64,000 nucleotides of DNA from Nostoc linckia NIES-25 (GCF_002368035.1 NZ_AP018222.1:5850738-5914737); one strand, 5' to 3'. Positions 9,373 through 18,754 are shown, counted from the stretch's first letter. The notes: generated by a model not told the origin, from the letters alone. Numbers and translations: made by a program.

Positions 9373-11226
9373 ATGACCTTATTAAAACCATCTCCATTTG
9401 GCGGTAAAAAAAATACACGCACAGTCGGACGCGGTGTCCAGCCGATATTTTTCATCGTATTTACTCTATTGATGGTGGCGGGAATCGGTACTCGTTTAGC
9501 ATACTTGCAAATTGTTGAAGGAGCGAATCACCGCAAACGAGCAGAAGCAAATCGGATTCGCACGATCCCCAAACAACCGGAGCGGGGCAATATTTTTGAC
9601 CGCAACGGCAAACTCTTAGCTAGTACTCGCTATCCGCGCTCTGTATATTTGTGGCCGATGGCACACACTAAACCTTCGTGGTCGGTTGTGGCTCCACGTC
9701 TATCTCAAGTTCTTGACGTTCCCCAAGAAGAGATGGAAAAGAAACTAGAAGAAGCTGGTGCTAACTCTTCTTCGCTGATTCGGATTGCTCGTGACTTGAA
9801 CGAAGCACAAATTACGGCATTAAAGGAGTATGAAAGCGAACTCAAAGACGTAGAAATTTCCACAGAAGCAGTTCGCTATTACCCGCACGGCAAAGAATTA
9901 GCGCATGTATTAGGGTATACACGAGAATTAACTCCCGAACAGTTAAAAGAAAAGAAACACGAAGGCTATAGATTGGGTGATGTCATCGGTCAAATGGGAG
10001 TTGAAAAAGCTTATGAGAAAATGCTGCGGGGCGAATGGGGAGGTCAACAGGTAGAAGTAGATGGTGCTGGCCGACCGCTGCGAGTTTTGGGTGAGAAAGA
10101 AGCCAAAGCTGGTAATGATTTGCACTTAACTATAGATTTAGATGTGCAAAAGGCAGCAGAAAAAGCTTTAGGTAATCGCAATGGAGCGATCGTGGCGATC
10201 GACCCGAATAATGGTGCTATTTTAGCAATGGTATCTTATCCGACCTTTGACCCAAATATTTTTTCTAAACAAAAACTCTCCCAGAAAGATTGGGAAAGCG
10301 TGCAAGGTAAAAACCATCCTTTAGTAAATCGTGCTCTGAGCGCCTTTCCACCCGCCAGTACGTATAAAATTATTACTACGACAGCTGGGTTGGAATCGGG
10401 TAAATTTTCTCCTGACTCAATATTACAAACCTATGGTTCCCTGACCATTGGTGGGGTAACTTTTGGCGAGTGGAACCACGCTGGATTTGGGCCATTAGGA
10501 TTTCCCAGAGCAATGGCTATGAGTAGTGATACTTTCTTTTATCAAGTTGGCAGAAAAGTCGGCGGGCCAAGTTTAATCGAATGGAGTCGCAAATACGGGT
10601 TTGGTCAAAAAACTGGCATTGAGTTTGTCAACGAAGAATCAAAAGGCTTGGTTCCAGATGAAATATGGAAGCAGAAAGTTATGAAAGCACCTTGGACTAT
10701 AGGTGACACCATTAATATGTCAATTGGTCAAGGCGCTTTGCAAGTGACACCGCTACAATCAGCAATTATGTTTTCTGTCCCTGCTAATGGTGGGTATCGA
10801 GTTCAACCGCATTTACTCAAAGACAACGAAGAAGCAAAAAGTTGGCGAGAGTCCTTAAATATGAAGTCGGAAACTATCAAAGTTCTCCGCGACGGACTGC
10901 GAAAGGTAGTGAGCGAGGGTACAGGTAAGCGCTTAGATGTGCCCACAATTGCCCCAGCTTCTGGAAAGAGTGGCACCGCTGAAGCCGGTGTTGGTCGCCC
11001 AAATCATACTTGGTTTGGTGCTTATGCTCCCACTAATAAGCCAGAAATTGTGGTTGTAGCGTTTGGTGAAAACTCCGGCGATCATGGCGGTACAGTTTGC
11101 GGGCCAATGGCTTTACAAGTACTGGAAGCTTATTTTCAGCATAAATATCCTGGTAAGTACCAAAAACCTCAGTCCGAAGCATCAGAAGCCAAAACTCAGA
11201 ATTCTGGACATAGTACTGGAGACTAA
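9373..11226 (+). CDS. mrdA: Penicillin-binding protein 2 (peptidoglycan transpeptidase)
   Basis: This 617-residue class B penicillin-binding protein cross-links peptidoglycan during lateral wall growth, probably with RodA. A single membrane anchor (about 24-48) is followed by the dimerisation domain with RGNIFDRNG (about 71-79) and then the transpeptidase domain. Active-site motifs are visible: S329-T-Y-K332 (SxxK), S384-S-D386 (in place of SxN), and KSGTAE near residue 540 (KTG type). The ATG at 9373 has little Shine-Dalgarno character. The gene is followed by a strong hairpin at 11338-11376. The tail after the transpeptidase domain is Ser/Glu-rich and low-complexity. Confidence 0.95.
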   Translation: MTLLKPSPFGGKKNTRTVGRGVQPIFFIVFTLLMVAGIGTRLAYLQIVEGANHRKRAEANRIRTIPKQPERGNIFDRNGKLLASTRYPRSVYLWPMAHTKPSWSVVAPRLSQVLDVPQEEMEKKLEEAGANSSSLIRIARDLNEAQITALKEYESELKDVEISTEAVRYYPHGKELAHVLGYTRELTPEQLKEKKHEGYRLGDVIGQMGVEKAYEKMLRGEWGGQQVEVDGAGRPLRVLGEKEAKAGNDLHLTIDLDVQKAAEKALGNRNGAIVAIDPNNGAILAMVSYPTFDPNIFSKQKLSQKDWESVQGKNHPLVNRALSAFPPASTYKIITTTAGLESGKFSPDSILQTYGSLTIGGVTFGEWNHAGFGPLGFPRAMAMSSDTFFYQVGRKVGGPSLIEWSRKYGFGQKTGIEFVNEESKGLVPDEIWKQKVMKAPWTIGDTINMSIGQGALQVTPLQSAIMFSVPANGGYRVQPHLLKDNEEAKSWRESLNMKSETIKVLRDGLRKVVSEGTGKRLDVPTIAPASGKSGTAEAGVGRPNHTWFGAYAPTNKPEIVVVAFGENSGDHGGTVCGPMALQVLEAYFQHKYPGKYQKPQSEASEAKTQNSGHSTGD

Positions 11227-11337
11227 AGAAGAAAGGGAAAGGGGAAAGGAAACCCCTGCCCTTAAAAGCTATCCATTATAAACATGTTTCTTAACTCAAA
11301 AGTTGACAGAGGCAAGTCTGCTCATTTCTTCATCACT

Positions 11338-11376
11338 AAACAAATGTGAGTCTCTAATGGAGACTCACATTTGTTT
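11338..11376. terminator. Perfect 17-bp hairpin, likely bidirectional terminator
   Basis: AAACAAATGTGAGTCTC (11338-11354) and its exact complement (11360-11376) are separated by 5 nt. The A-run on one side and T-run on the other allow use in both directions. It sits between the convergent mrdA (plus) and VanY-type (minus) genes. Confidence 0.8.
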
Positions 11377-11400
11377 ACTCAGTTTTTCAAAGTGGATTTA

Positions 11401-11549
11401 ATATCATGTGCGGTTAATTACTTACTAAACCCGAAGAACCCCACCCCTTAATCCCCTCCCCGCAAGCGGGGAGGGGAGACAAAGCACCGCTTTGGCGGGG
11501 TGGGGTTTAATGATTACCGAAATCATAACTAATTACCCGAACATGATAT
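11401..11549. mobile_element. MITE-like element with about 20-bp inverted ends
   Basis: The left end ATATCATGTGCGGTTAATTA (11401-11420) and the reverse complement of 11530-11549 match except for one substitution and one indel. Inside lies a nested GC-rich hairpin (AACCCCACCCC at 11437, its complement ending at 11508). There is no coding capacity. It looks like a non-autonomous transposon or an intergenic repeat of the cyanobacterial type. Confidence 0.55.
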
Positions 11550-11736
11550 AACACAAGGTTTTGTAGTAAAAGCCTTGAGTATTGCATGGCACAAGTTCTA
11601 TGAATGAGCGAAATTATTATATTGATGCTCAAAACACGTTTTAGTTAAGAAAAAGCCAAGAAACCTGAAATAAAAGTAAATTTTGGCACTTGAGGATAAA
11701 AAAAACGCTCATTCAGCTTTGAGCGTAGATAAACTT

Positions 11737-12588
11737 TTATTTAGCTATTGGGGTGGGTTTTAAATTTCTGGCTCTATAGAATGTTTCCAAACTATCGCGA
11801 TCGCCAACAAAACGCCAGTGCCAAGGTTCGTAACTCACACCTTGAATATTATTTTTGGCAAAGGACATTTCAAAGCCAAAACGCGCCGCATTTGCTTGTA
11901 GCCACTGATAAGCTTTGCTATTTTCAAAGTTAATTTGGAGATTAGTAGCTGGTGCTGCACCGTCTCCAATATCCACAGCATAACCCGTGTGATGTTCGCT
12001 GTGACCTGGAGGAGCGCTGAGGGCAGCTCGTTGTGCTGGTGTTTGATTTCGCTCGGCGCCCACACCAAAAAACAATTGCTCTTGGTCTTTAACCGAGCGA
12101 AAACCAGAAATTGGCACCAAAATTACATTTGCACTCCGCGCTGTTGCTACCATCTCCTGAAATTTTTGGGCAGCAAATTTTCGCATTCTAATGCCCCTAT
12201 TTCCGGAAATGGTTACTAGTTCTGACTCAGGCGCTTGTGGATATGACAGATGTCCCAACAGAGTATTGTTGGAATTATTGGATGCTGGCGGAGTTACAGG
12301 AGCAGAACTAATTGGTGAAGGTTCAGAATTAACAGTTTTTTTCGGGGTAGTGATGAAAAACAAAAAACCGCTTATTAAAGCCAGCAGCAAAAAGCTCGCC
12401 ACTCCCCCAATCAGTAAAATTTGGGGCTGCAACCACATCTTCGGTGCTGCAACAGGAGTATCGCGTATAGCCACTGGAATATCATCAGGGTCGGGTGATG
12501 AATTTTGCAGTTTTTTAGAAAACCCAGCTTTCTTCAAGGAAAAACTCCTGTTTTGTGGGATAGCCATAACAGATTTTGCACTGGACAA
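11737..12588 (-). CDS. D-alanyl-D-alanine carboxypeptidase, VanY/M15B family
   Basis: This 283-residue zinc peptidase is predicted to trim the terminal D-Ala from peptidoglycan stem peptides in the periplasm. A membrane anchor spans about residues 55-80, followed by a Ser/Pro/Asn-rich linker (85-112) and the catalytic domain. Zn ligands are visible: H199 and D206 in GHSEHHTGYAVDIGD, and H257 in EPWHW, with E254 as likely base. SGFRSVKDQEQLF is the substrate-loop motif of M15B enzymes. The cytoplasmic N-terminus of about 50 residues is longer than in most homologues. It converges on mrdA across a terminator and a MITE-like element. Confidence 0.92.
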   Translation of the reverse strand: MSSAKSVMAIPQNRSFSLKKAGFSKKLQNSSPDPDDIPVAIRDTPVAAPKMWLQPQILLIGGVASFLLLALISGFLFFITTPKKTVNSEPSPISSAPVTPPASNNSNNTLLGHLSYPQAPESELVTISGNRGIRMRKFAAQKFQEMVATARSANVILVPISGFRSVKDQEQLFFGVGAERNQTPAQRAALSAPPGHSEHHTGYAVDIGDGAAPATNLQINFENSKAYQWLQANAARFGFEMSFAKNNIQGVSYEPWHWRFVGDRDSLETFYRARNLKPTPIAK

Positions 12589-12639
12589 AAAGTATAAGTA
12601 ACAGGTAGCATTTTACATTGGTGGTTCTTAGGTGCAATT

Positions 12640-13557
12640 TTGACAAACCTTTTAGAACTATACGTCAAGCTGGGAGGATTAATACTGGTAGGTTTTATTT
12701 TGGGACGCAAACTACCTGTAACGGTTCCTACCCATTTAGGACGGTTTCTTTATTGGGTGGGAGTACCCATAAGCATAGTATCTTTTTTGCGTCAAACCAG
12801 CTTGTCGGCACAGATTTGGATTGCACCCGCGATCGCTTACCTAGCCATTCTACTCGGTGCTTTTTTAGGTTGGGTAGGCATTAAAGCACAAGCTCATTTT
12901 AGAAAGACCGTTCCCCAAGCGCCAACTCAGGCTAGCTTCCTCCTAACGGCAATGTTTGGTAACACAGGCTTTCTCGGCTTTCCCATCACCTTAGCAATGG
13001 TAGGCAAGGAATACTTTGCTTGGGCGTTATTTTACGATTTGTTAGGTTCTTTCCCAGGAAGTTATGGCTTGGGTGTATTCTTAGCAGCGCGTTTTGGTGG
13101 TGGCATCCAGAATCATTGGCACACAGTTAAAGCCATCTTAATTAATCCTGGTCTGTGGAGTTTCGGATTTGGATTACTGTTTCGAGAGGTGGCAATTCCC
13201 ACCGTTGTGGAATTTTTCCTAGAAAAATTAGCTTGGACTATCCTAGCTTTATCTTTAGTGTTAATTGGAATGCGATTAGCACTGCTCAATTCTTGGCGCA
13301 GCCTACCACAAGCCAGCATCAGCTTGGGCATCAAAATGTTATTAGTTCCATTAATCTTAGGCAGCATTCTGCCACTGTTTGGATTAACGGGTTCCACAGC
13401 TAAAGTAATAGTTTTGCAAATGGCTATGCCTCCAGCTTTCGCCACACTAGTAATTGCTGAGGCATTCAATCTCGATCGCGATTTGGCAGTGACAGCATTA
13501 GCCAGTGGAGTCATCCTATTACTGTTTACCCTGCCGATTTGGCTGTGGCTGTTTTGA
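12640..13557 (+). CDS. AEC family transporter (auxin efflux carrier-like permease)
   Basis: This is a highly hydrophobic protein of 305 residues with about ten membrane segments. Glycine and proline placement (SFLLTAMFGNTGFLGFPI, LQMAMPPAFATLVIAEAF) is typical of the auxin efflux carrier/malate permease superfamily. The substrate in cyanobacteria is unknown. The start is probably the TTG at 12640, since no ATG lies nearby in frame and the next upstream codons show no better signal. It diverges from the VanY-type gene, with only about 50 bp between the two starts, so both promoters must overlap. Confidence 0.85.
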   Translation: MTNLLELYVKLGGLILVGFILGRKLPVTVPTHLGRFLYWVGVPISIVSFLRQTSLSAQIWIAPAIAYLAILLGAFLGWVGIKAQAHFRKTVPQAPTQASFLLTAMFGNTGFLGFPITLAMVGKEYFAWALFYDLLGSFPGSYGLGVFLAARFGGGIQNHWHTVKAILINPGLWSFGFGLLFREVAIPTVVEFFLEKLAWTILALSLVLIGMRLALLNSWRSLPQASISLGIKMLLVPLILGSILPLFGLTGSTAKVIVLQMAMPPAFATLVIAEAFNLDRDLAVTALASGVILLLFTLPIWLWLF

Positions 13558-13630
13558 TTTGAGCATCGGGTATGGGGCAAGCAGCAGGTGTGGGAGGTGT
13601 GGGAGGACAGGGAAGCATAAATTCTCTTTA

Positions 13631-13708
13631 CCCCCCACACTCCCCACACTCCCCACACTCCCCACACTCCCCACACTCCCCATCTCCCCATCTCCCCATC
13701 TCCCCAGC
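13631..13708. repeat. CCCCACACT and CCCCATCT tandem repeats
   Basis: Five copies of the 9-mer CCCCACACT are followed by three of the 8-mer CCCCATCT, reaching the stop codon region of the neighbouring phosphoribosyltransferase. The strand bias (all C on plus) produces long spurious frames in both directions. This is short tandem repeat DNA, not a CRISPR array, because there are no spacers. Confidence 0.9.
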
Positions 13709-13711
13709 CCC

Positions 13712-14227
13712 TCATCTCCTCATCACCTTCGCCGCAAATTCGGCGATGTTCATCTGTTCGTAGTGTTCAAAGGGTTGATGAATCCAGGGGTTATCGGCTA
13801 GATAATCAACATAGTAATCGGGTGCTATAACTGAACAGGCTTTATACCACAGTACGGCTGTGCGAATTTCTTCAATGGCGAAATCTGTATTTCGTTTCAG
13901 CCAAGGAATAGTTTGCTGGAGTGTAATTCCAGAGTCTACTAAATCATCAACTAAAAGAATATGCGAACCTAACTTTTCATTGGTCATCGTCAAGTGGCGG
14001 GACAAAATTAAATTACTTCTTTGTTGCTTGCCGGGGCCGCTGTAAGATGAGGTTGCTAAAATTGCTAGGGGTTTATCGTATATCCGGGAAAGAATATCTC
14101 CAACTCGCAGTCCTCCTCTGGCAAGACAAATAATTTGGTTAAATTGCCAACCGGATTCATAAATCTGAATGGCCAGTTGTTCAATTTTTTGGTGATAATC
14201 TGACCAAGAAACATAAAGGTCTGGCAT
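13712..14227 (-). CDS. Phosphoribosyltransferase (xanthine/hypoxanthine type)
   Basis: This is a 171-residue type I phosphoribosyltransferase. The PRPP-binding motif reads ILLVDDLVDSGIT, and ICLARGGLRVGDILS is the upstream hood/PRPP contact segment seen in Gpt/Hpt-like enzymes. It should join a purine base and PRPP to make a nucleotide in salvage; the exact base cannot be read from sequence. The start ATG at 14227 fits the family length. The 3' end abuts a tandem repeat. The neighbouring GPH transporter diverges from it. Confidence 0.85.
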   Translation of the reverse strand: MPDLYVSWSDYHQKIEQLAIQIYESGWQFNQIICLARGGLRVGDILSRIYDKPLAILATSSYSGPGKQQRSNLILSRHLTMTNEKLGSHILLVDDLVDSGITLQQTIPWLKRNTDFAIEEIRTAVLWYKACSVIAPDYYVDYLADNPWIHQPFEHYEQMNIAEFAAKVMRR

Positions 14228-14299
14228 AATTCTTAGGGAATTGCTAAGCAGGTACTATTGAAGGCAAACGCAAACATTTTAGTATGAGGGCAAGTTATT

Positions 14300-15754
14300 A
14301 TGAATGATTCTGTTGCCGATGGTGATGCCCAACGAAATCCTTTAAATGAAAAACTGGATTTTAAAACAAAATTGGCTTACGGCGCAGGAGATTTAGGCCC
14401 GGCCATTACTGCAAATATTTCTGTGTTTTTCCTGCTGGTTTTTTTTACTAATGTTGCTGGTATTCCAGCGGGTTTAGCTGGCAGTATTTTGATGATTGGC
14501 AAAATCTGGGACGGGGTAAACGATCCGGTTGTCGGGTTTCTGACCGATAAAACTAAATCTCGTCGGTGGGGTCGTCGTCTTCCTTGGATGTTTTATGGGG
14601 CAATTCCCTTTGGAATTTTCTTTTTCTTGCAGTGGATTGTACCGCAATTTAGTGCAGAACAGAGTAATAATATTTGGCCGTTGTTTTGGTATTACGTGGC
14701 GATTGGGGTGATATCTCAGGCATTTTACACTGTTGTGAATTTGCCTTATACGGCCATGACTCCAGAATTAACTCAAGATTATGACGAACGCACTAGCCTT
14801 AATAGCTATCGCTTTACATTTTCCATTGGTGGTAGCATTTTGTCTTTGATTTTGACGCAAATTGTTTTTTCTAAAATTAGCGATCGCCAACAACAATATC
14901 TCGTTTTAGCAGCAATTTCTACAATAATTTCGATTTTAGGATTATATTGGTGCGTTTTTGGAGTCCGCGATCGCATTCTCGCTTTTGAAGCCAAACGTAC
15001 CCAAATCGAAGAACCTCCATCTCTTCCCTTCTTTGAACAGTTAAAAATTGCTTTCAGTAACCGACCTTTTTTATTTGTTATTGGTATATATCTTTTTTCT
15101 TGGCTAGGAGTGCAAGTCACAGCCAGCATTATTCCCTATTTTGTAGTTGATTGTATGCGCCTCAAGGAATCAGATGTCCCCACAGTCATGATCGCAGTCC
15201 AAGGAACTGCTTTGGTGATGTTATTTGTCTGGGGTGAATTAAGCAAAAAAATTGGCAAAAAAGTTGTTTATTTCCTGGGGATGAGTTTATGGATTATAGC
15301 AGCCGCCGGATTATTTTTCTTACAACCCGGTCAAATTTTGTTGATGTATTTTATGGCTGTAATGGCAGGTATTGGTGTATCGACAGCTTATCTAATTCCC
15401 TGGTCGATGATTCCAGATGTGATTGAATTAGATGAACTGCAAACCGGACAACGCAGAGAAGGTATTTTTTATGGTTTCATGGTTTTACTACAAAAATTCG
15501 GTTTAGCTTTAGGGCTATTTTTAGTAGGAAATGCATTGCAAGTAGCCGGTTTTAAAGCTGCTGTCGCTGGACAAACTATACTACCTACTCAACCAGAATC
15601 AGCACTATTCGCTATTCGTATTGCTGTTGGCCCCATACCAGCAATTTGTCTAATTTTTGGCTTAGTATTAACGTATTTTTATCCAATTACCCGCGAGATG
15701 CACGCCGAAATTATGCTGAAACTCAAACAACGCCAAGAGAACAGAAGTAGATAA
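14300..15754 (+). CDS. GPH-family (MelB-like) sugar:cation symporter, MFS
   Basis: This integral membrane protein of 484 residues has about twelve predicted segments. The motif DPVVGFLTDKTKSRRWGRR after the second segment is the glycoside-pentoside-hexuronide/MelB signature, and LAYGAGDLG is the family N-terminal motif. It probably moves a sugar or glycoside together with Na+ or H+, and the substrate cannot be named. The ATG at 14300 is preceded by a purine-rich GAGGGCAAG. No glycosidase gene is beside it. HIP1 octamers are present within the gene, as in the surrounding chromosome. Confidence 0.88.
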   Translation: MNDSVADGDAQRNPLNEKLDFKTKLAYGAGDLGPAITANISVFFLLVFFTNVAGIPAGLAGSILMIGKIWDGVNDPVVGFLTDKTKSRRWGRRLPWMFYGAIPFGIFFFLQWIVPQFSAEQSNNIWPLFWYYVAIGVISQAFYTVVNLPYTAMTPELTQDYDERTSLNSYRFTFSIGGSILSLILTQIVFSKISDRQQQYLVLAAISTIISILGLYWCVFGVRDRILAFEAKRTQIEEPPSLPFFEQLKIAFSNRPFLFVIGIYLFSWLGVQVTASIIPYFVVDCMRLKESDVPTVMIAVQGTALVMLFVWGELSKKIGKKVVYFLGMSLWIIAAAGLFFLQPGQILLMYFMAVMAGIGVSTAYLIPWSMIPDVIELDELQTGQRREGIFYGFMVLLQKFGLALGLFLVGNALQVAGFKAAVAGQTILPTQPESALFAIRIAVGPIPAICLIFGLVLTYFYPITREMHAEIMLKLKQRQENRSR

Positions 15755-15817
15755 GACGAAGCTTCGTATTGGCTGTTGAATGTTGACGGTTGACACTCAA
15801 CACTCAGTTAACAGTCA

Positions 15818-16864
15818 TCATGTAGCTAAATGCAACACCGAGACTCTTTTTTGAGCTTCATCTACCTTAATTTGCGCCAATCCAAACTGTTGAATTACTC
15901 CAGCATTGGTAGTTAAATGAGTAGTTACCTGGGCTACTCGATAATGACTTTCTTGTGAGGCTAAAGCAGCCGGCAATAATAACTGATCTGCTAAGTGTTC
16001 GTCTACTGGTGCGCCTGTGTGATGAAACTCAAGTAGTTGCTGACAAGCAATTTCCGCAACTGTTTCGGCTGATAACCGCAAACGTCCAAAGCCACCAAAA
16101 CCAGCTAAGCTGTTTTGATACTCAGCAGTGAGAAAAATACCCGCCCCTGGTGCAACGCCTTTTTCTCGTGATGCTTGCACGGTAACTTTTAAATGCGCTT
16201 CTCTTAACAAATTTTCGGCACGATTGGCCATCCGTTGGGGAATGTGGGAAGGTAATTCTGTTACCACCGCAACTCCGCGCACTTGCTGTAAAGTCCCCCG
16301 TTCCAACAAATCGATCCCGCTAAGTTGACAACCACCAGTAACTTGCAATTCTAGTTCTCCGCCACCTTGGGGATACCATCCCCAAGCGCCTAATTTGACT
16401 TTTGCTTGTACTCCCATACGTTGCAATATCCGCAGATAGACTTGCTCGATGTATGTGACTGTGGGGCTAAAGTTAACATGAGTTCCACCTTTGAGTGTTA
16501 CTCGTGAGTCGCCTGGTGCTAGTGCTAAAGGCAGGAGAATTGTCTGGAGAATTAAAGCGATCGCACCCGCAGAACCACCAGGTTGTGCTTTACTAACATC
16601 AAAGGCATAAGTTCCAGCTTGCACAGCACTACCTGGGATAAATTCCAGTTGCATCGAACCCAAAGCATCACCCCACAATTGGGCATTACAAATTCTAGCT
16701 GCGGCACGAACAGCTGTTAAATGCTGTGGTGCTAGTCCTGGCTTTTTGCGTCCGGCGCGAATACCTATAATCCGTATTGGTTCGCCAGTGATAGCGGCTA
16801 GACTTAAGGAAGTGCGAAGAACTTGTCCGCCTCCCTCTCCGTAAGAACCATCAATTTCAATCAT
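15818..16864 (-). CDS. rtcA: RNA 3'-terminal phosphate cyclase
   Basis: This 348-residue protein uses ATP to turn an RNA 3'-phosphate into a 2',3'-cyclic phosphate. The N-terminal EGGGQVLRTSLSLA and the internal PGGSAGAIALILQTILLPL are family signatures, as is YPQGGGE. The adenylated His should be the one in TGAPVDEHLADQLL near the C-terminus. Length and start are normal. No rtcB or rtcR partner is present here. The upstream gap carries copies of a dispersed cyanobacterial repeat. Confidence 0.95.
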   Translation of the reverse strand: MIEIDGSYGEGGGQVLRTSLSLAAITGEPIRIIGIRAGRKKPGLAPQHLTAVRAAARICNAQLWGDALGSMQLEFIPGSAVQAGTYAFDVSKAQPGGSAGAIALILQTILLPLALAPGDSRVTLKGGTHVNFSPTVTYIEQVYLRILQRMGVQAKVKLGAWGWYPQGGGELELQVTGGCQLSGIDLLERGTLQQVRGVAVVTELPSHIPQRMANRAENLLREAHLKVTVQASREKGVAPGAGIFLTAEYQNSLAGFGGFGRLRLSAETVAEIACQQLLEFHHTGAPVDEHLADQLLLPAALASQESHYRVAQVTTHLTTNAGVIQQFGLAQIKVDEAQKRVSVLHLAT

Positions 16865-16877
16865 GGGTGATTTTGGG

Positions 16878-16948
16878 ATGTTCAGAAGTCAGAATTCAGA
16901 ACTTGTATTGAGCGCAGTCGAAGTACTCAGAATTCAGAATTCAGAATA
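16878..16948. repeat. Dispersed repeat (AGAATTC units flanking TTGAGCG...CGAAGTA)
   Basis: AGAATTC-type heptamers flank a unit reading TTGAGCGCAGTCGAAGTA. A diverged copy (TTGAGCGTAGCCGAAGTA) lies at about 24408-24426 with AAAATTC heptamers around it, so this is a two-part intergenic repeat family. No gene content. Confidence 0.7.
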
Positions 16949-17031
16949 CTTCAAATTTTTACAACGGATTTCAAGAAACGTAAAGTAGACAAACTAGGAT
17001 TGTTAGGCAAATATCAAGCCTGTTTTACTTC

Positions 17032-18375
17032 TCAATTCTGCTGTAATTGCAGAACTTTGCTTTTACCAGGGTTCATTAACCCATAGGGGTCTACTATTTC
17101 TTTAAATTTTAACTGCTCAGGATCGATAACTTTTCTTCCACCTTCTTCAATAATATAGGTGTGGGGATTGGCAATAGTCACACCGTGTTCTTCGTGATAG
17201 TGCATAATTTCGTTGAGGCGTTCTTCTGTGGTGTAGCGTACAAGTTGCAAACCACCAGGAACTACAGCACCATTGACGCGAAAAAATTCTAAATGCATCA
17301 TCACTTCATCGCCAAAATGATTATACATATGCTCTATAAGTTGCAGACTTTTAGCGGCAGGAAACATACTTTGTATGTAGGTAATTCCAGTGTCTACAGT
17401 CCGGGCGTGTAACGTGGTGTGGTTCCAGGTAAATTCTGCTAATGGTGTTCCTTTGGCTGCTTCCTGGGCTGATTTTTCATAAGTAATCTGGCCGCCATAT
17501 CGCTGCACCAAACCAGGCAAGAATTCTAAACTCGGTTCGGCAACCATCAAAAATACCGCATGGATACCTTCAGGAATGTATTGTTGTAAGGCGTGAAAAT
17601 ATTGGGGAATTGGCGATGCGAAAACAGAAATCAATTTCTTAATCATGCCATCGGCATTGCCAAGGGCATGACCAAACTTTGCTGCTGCGATAAAGTCGTC
17701 AAATGTAACGATGACTTCTGCCCAAGGATAAGCAGGCCCTAAGGGAATTTCGACTTCGGTAATGATGCCGTTAATGCCCCAAGCATGGTTAACCTTTTGT
17801 ACGTCGTCTCCCCGCAACTCGATCGCTTGGGGTTCATCTTCTAAAGTTACCACTCGCAGTGCCAAGATATTACCGCGATCGCGTAACGATCCATATTGTA
17901 TCGAGCCAATACCCCCACTCCCCCCAGCAATAAATCCGCCAATTGTGGCTGTGCGGTAAGTCGAGGGCGCCATGCGGATTTCCCAGCCGATTTCTCGTGC
18001 TTTTTTATCTATAGCCGCCAACTTTATTCCGGCTTCTACCCGCGCCACCCCTGGCTTCACCCAAAGAATCTTTTGCATCCGTGTCATGTCTAAAATTACG
18101 CCACCGTGCAATGGTACGCATTGCCCATAATTACCAGTACCAGCACCCCGCACGGTTATAGGTACGCGGTATTTCGCACAAGCAGCCGCAACTTTGAAAA
18201 CCTCTGCTTCATTAGTGGGACGCACCACAATATCCCCCACTTTTCCCTCTAGTTTCGGCACAAGCACCGGGCTAAAGGTGTGATAATCGTGTGATAATTT
18301 TGCCACTTGGGCGGGTTCAGTAATAATTTCTATGCCTTCTAGAGAATTAATCAAGGCATCCAAGTTGGTTGTCAT
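17032..18375 (-). CDS. FAD-binding oxidase, GlcD/PCMH family
   Basis: This 447-residue flavoprotein has an N-terminal FAD-binding PCMH domain (VVRPTNEAEVFKVAA, ITVRGAGTGNYGQ, about 48-220) and a C-terminal glycolate-oxidase/D-lactate-dehydrogenase-type domain ending in DPYGLMNPGK. It should oxidise a 2-hydroxy acid or similar substrate, with FAD as cofactor, in the cytoplasm. It resembles GlcD-like oxidases common in cyanobacteria, but the Cys-rich iron-sulphur partner (GlcF) is absent here, so the natural substrate is open. Length is normal. The gene is followed on the right by AT-rich DNA holding an XisI remnant. Confidence 0.88.
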   Translation of the reverse strand: MTTNLDALINSLEGIEIITEPAQVAKLSHDYHTFSPVLVPKLEGKVGDIVVRPTNEAEVFKVAAACAKYRVPITVRGAGTGNYGQCVPLHGGVILDMTRMQKILWVKPGVARVEAGIKLAAIDKKAREIGWEIRMAPSTYRTATIGGFIAGGSGGIGSIQYGSLRDRGNILALRVVTLEDEPQAIELRGDDVQKVNHAWGINGIITEVEIPLGPAYPWAEVIVTFDDFIAAAKFGHALGNADGMIKKLISVFASPIPQYFHALQQYIPEGIHAVFLMVAEPSLEFLPGLVQRYGGQITYEKSAQEAAKGTPLAEFTWNHTTLHARTVDTGITYIQSMFPAAKSLQLIEHMYNHFGDEVMMHLEFFRVNGAVVPGGLQLVRYTTEERLNEIMHYHEEHGVTIANPHTYIIEEGGRKVIDPEQLKFKEIVDPYGLMNPGKSKVLQLQQN

Positions 18376-18426
18376 AATTTATGAATCAGGGCTTCTAAGT
18401 TGGTTATTGCCATAGCTTATTATTAA

Positions 18427-18590
18427 TTACCCTAAGCCATAATCTGTATATTTATACTTGTAAGGAGCTTGCAAACCCAGAACAATATATCTGGTGTTAC
18501 TCCCACGATCGCTAATTCTTCTGCTAGATTGCGATCGCTTAAATTCTGTTGCACCCATTTGCCATCTTTAATATCAAAATGCATCACGCA
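18427..18590 (-). pseudogene. xisI remnant (fdxN-element excision controlling factor family)
   Basis: Reading leftward from 18590, CVMHFDIKDGK-WVQQNLSDRNLAEELA-GVTPDI resembles the second half of XisI-family proteins. The frame then shifts after DI. The next frame continues as VLGLQAPYKYKYTDYGLG and ends at a TAA (18427-18429), which looks like a normal XisI C-terminus. The usual N-terminal half is absent, and one residue is missing in the DGKIWIQ motif. This is a broken, truncated gene. In other cyanobacteria such genes commonly pair with xisH, of which I see no trace. Confidence 0.65.
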
Positions 18591-18754
18591 ACAATAAATA
18601 CAATTAATTTTAGTAAATTTAAGATTTGTTAACACCTCCTAAGATTAAAATGTATTAAAGTCTATACACTTGATAAAATAATACAATACTGGATTTAAGT
18701 CATTGTTTTCAGATTATTAATCTAGTTGTGAATGTGTTGGAAAGACTTAAAAAT

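Noticed and set aside
13631..13708. Possible CRISPR array
   Set aside because: Units are 8-9 bp and contiguous with no spacers; no cas gene is present anywhere in the window.
13113..13801. Long frames full of Trp-Gly-Val or Pro-His-Ser repeats
   Set aside because: These are translations of the CCCCACACT tandem repeat and its complement, plus antisense of neighbouring genes.
18432..18635. 67-residue intact gene at this place
   Set aside because: The frame's last residues make no family sense, while the neighbouring frame restores an XisI C-terminus, so it is a frameshifted remnant.
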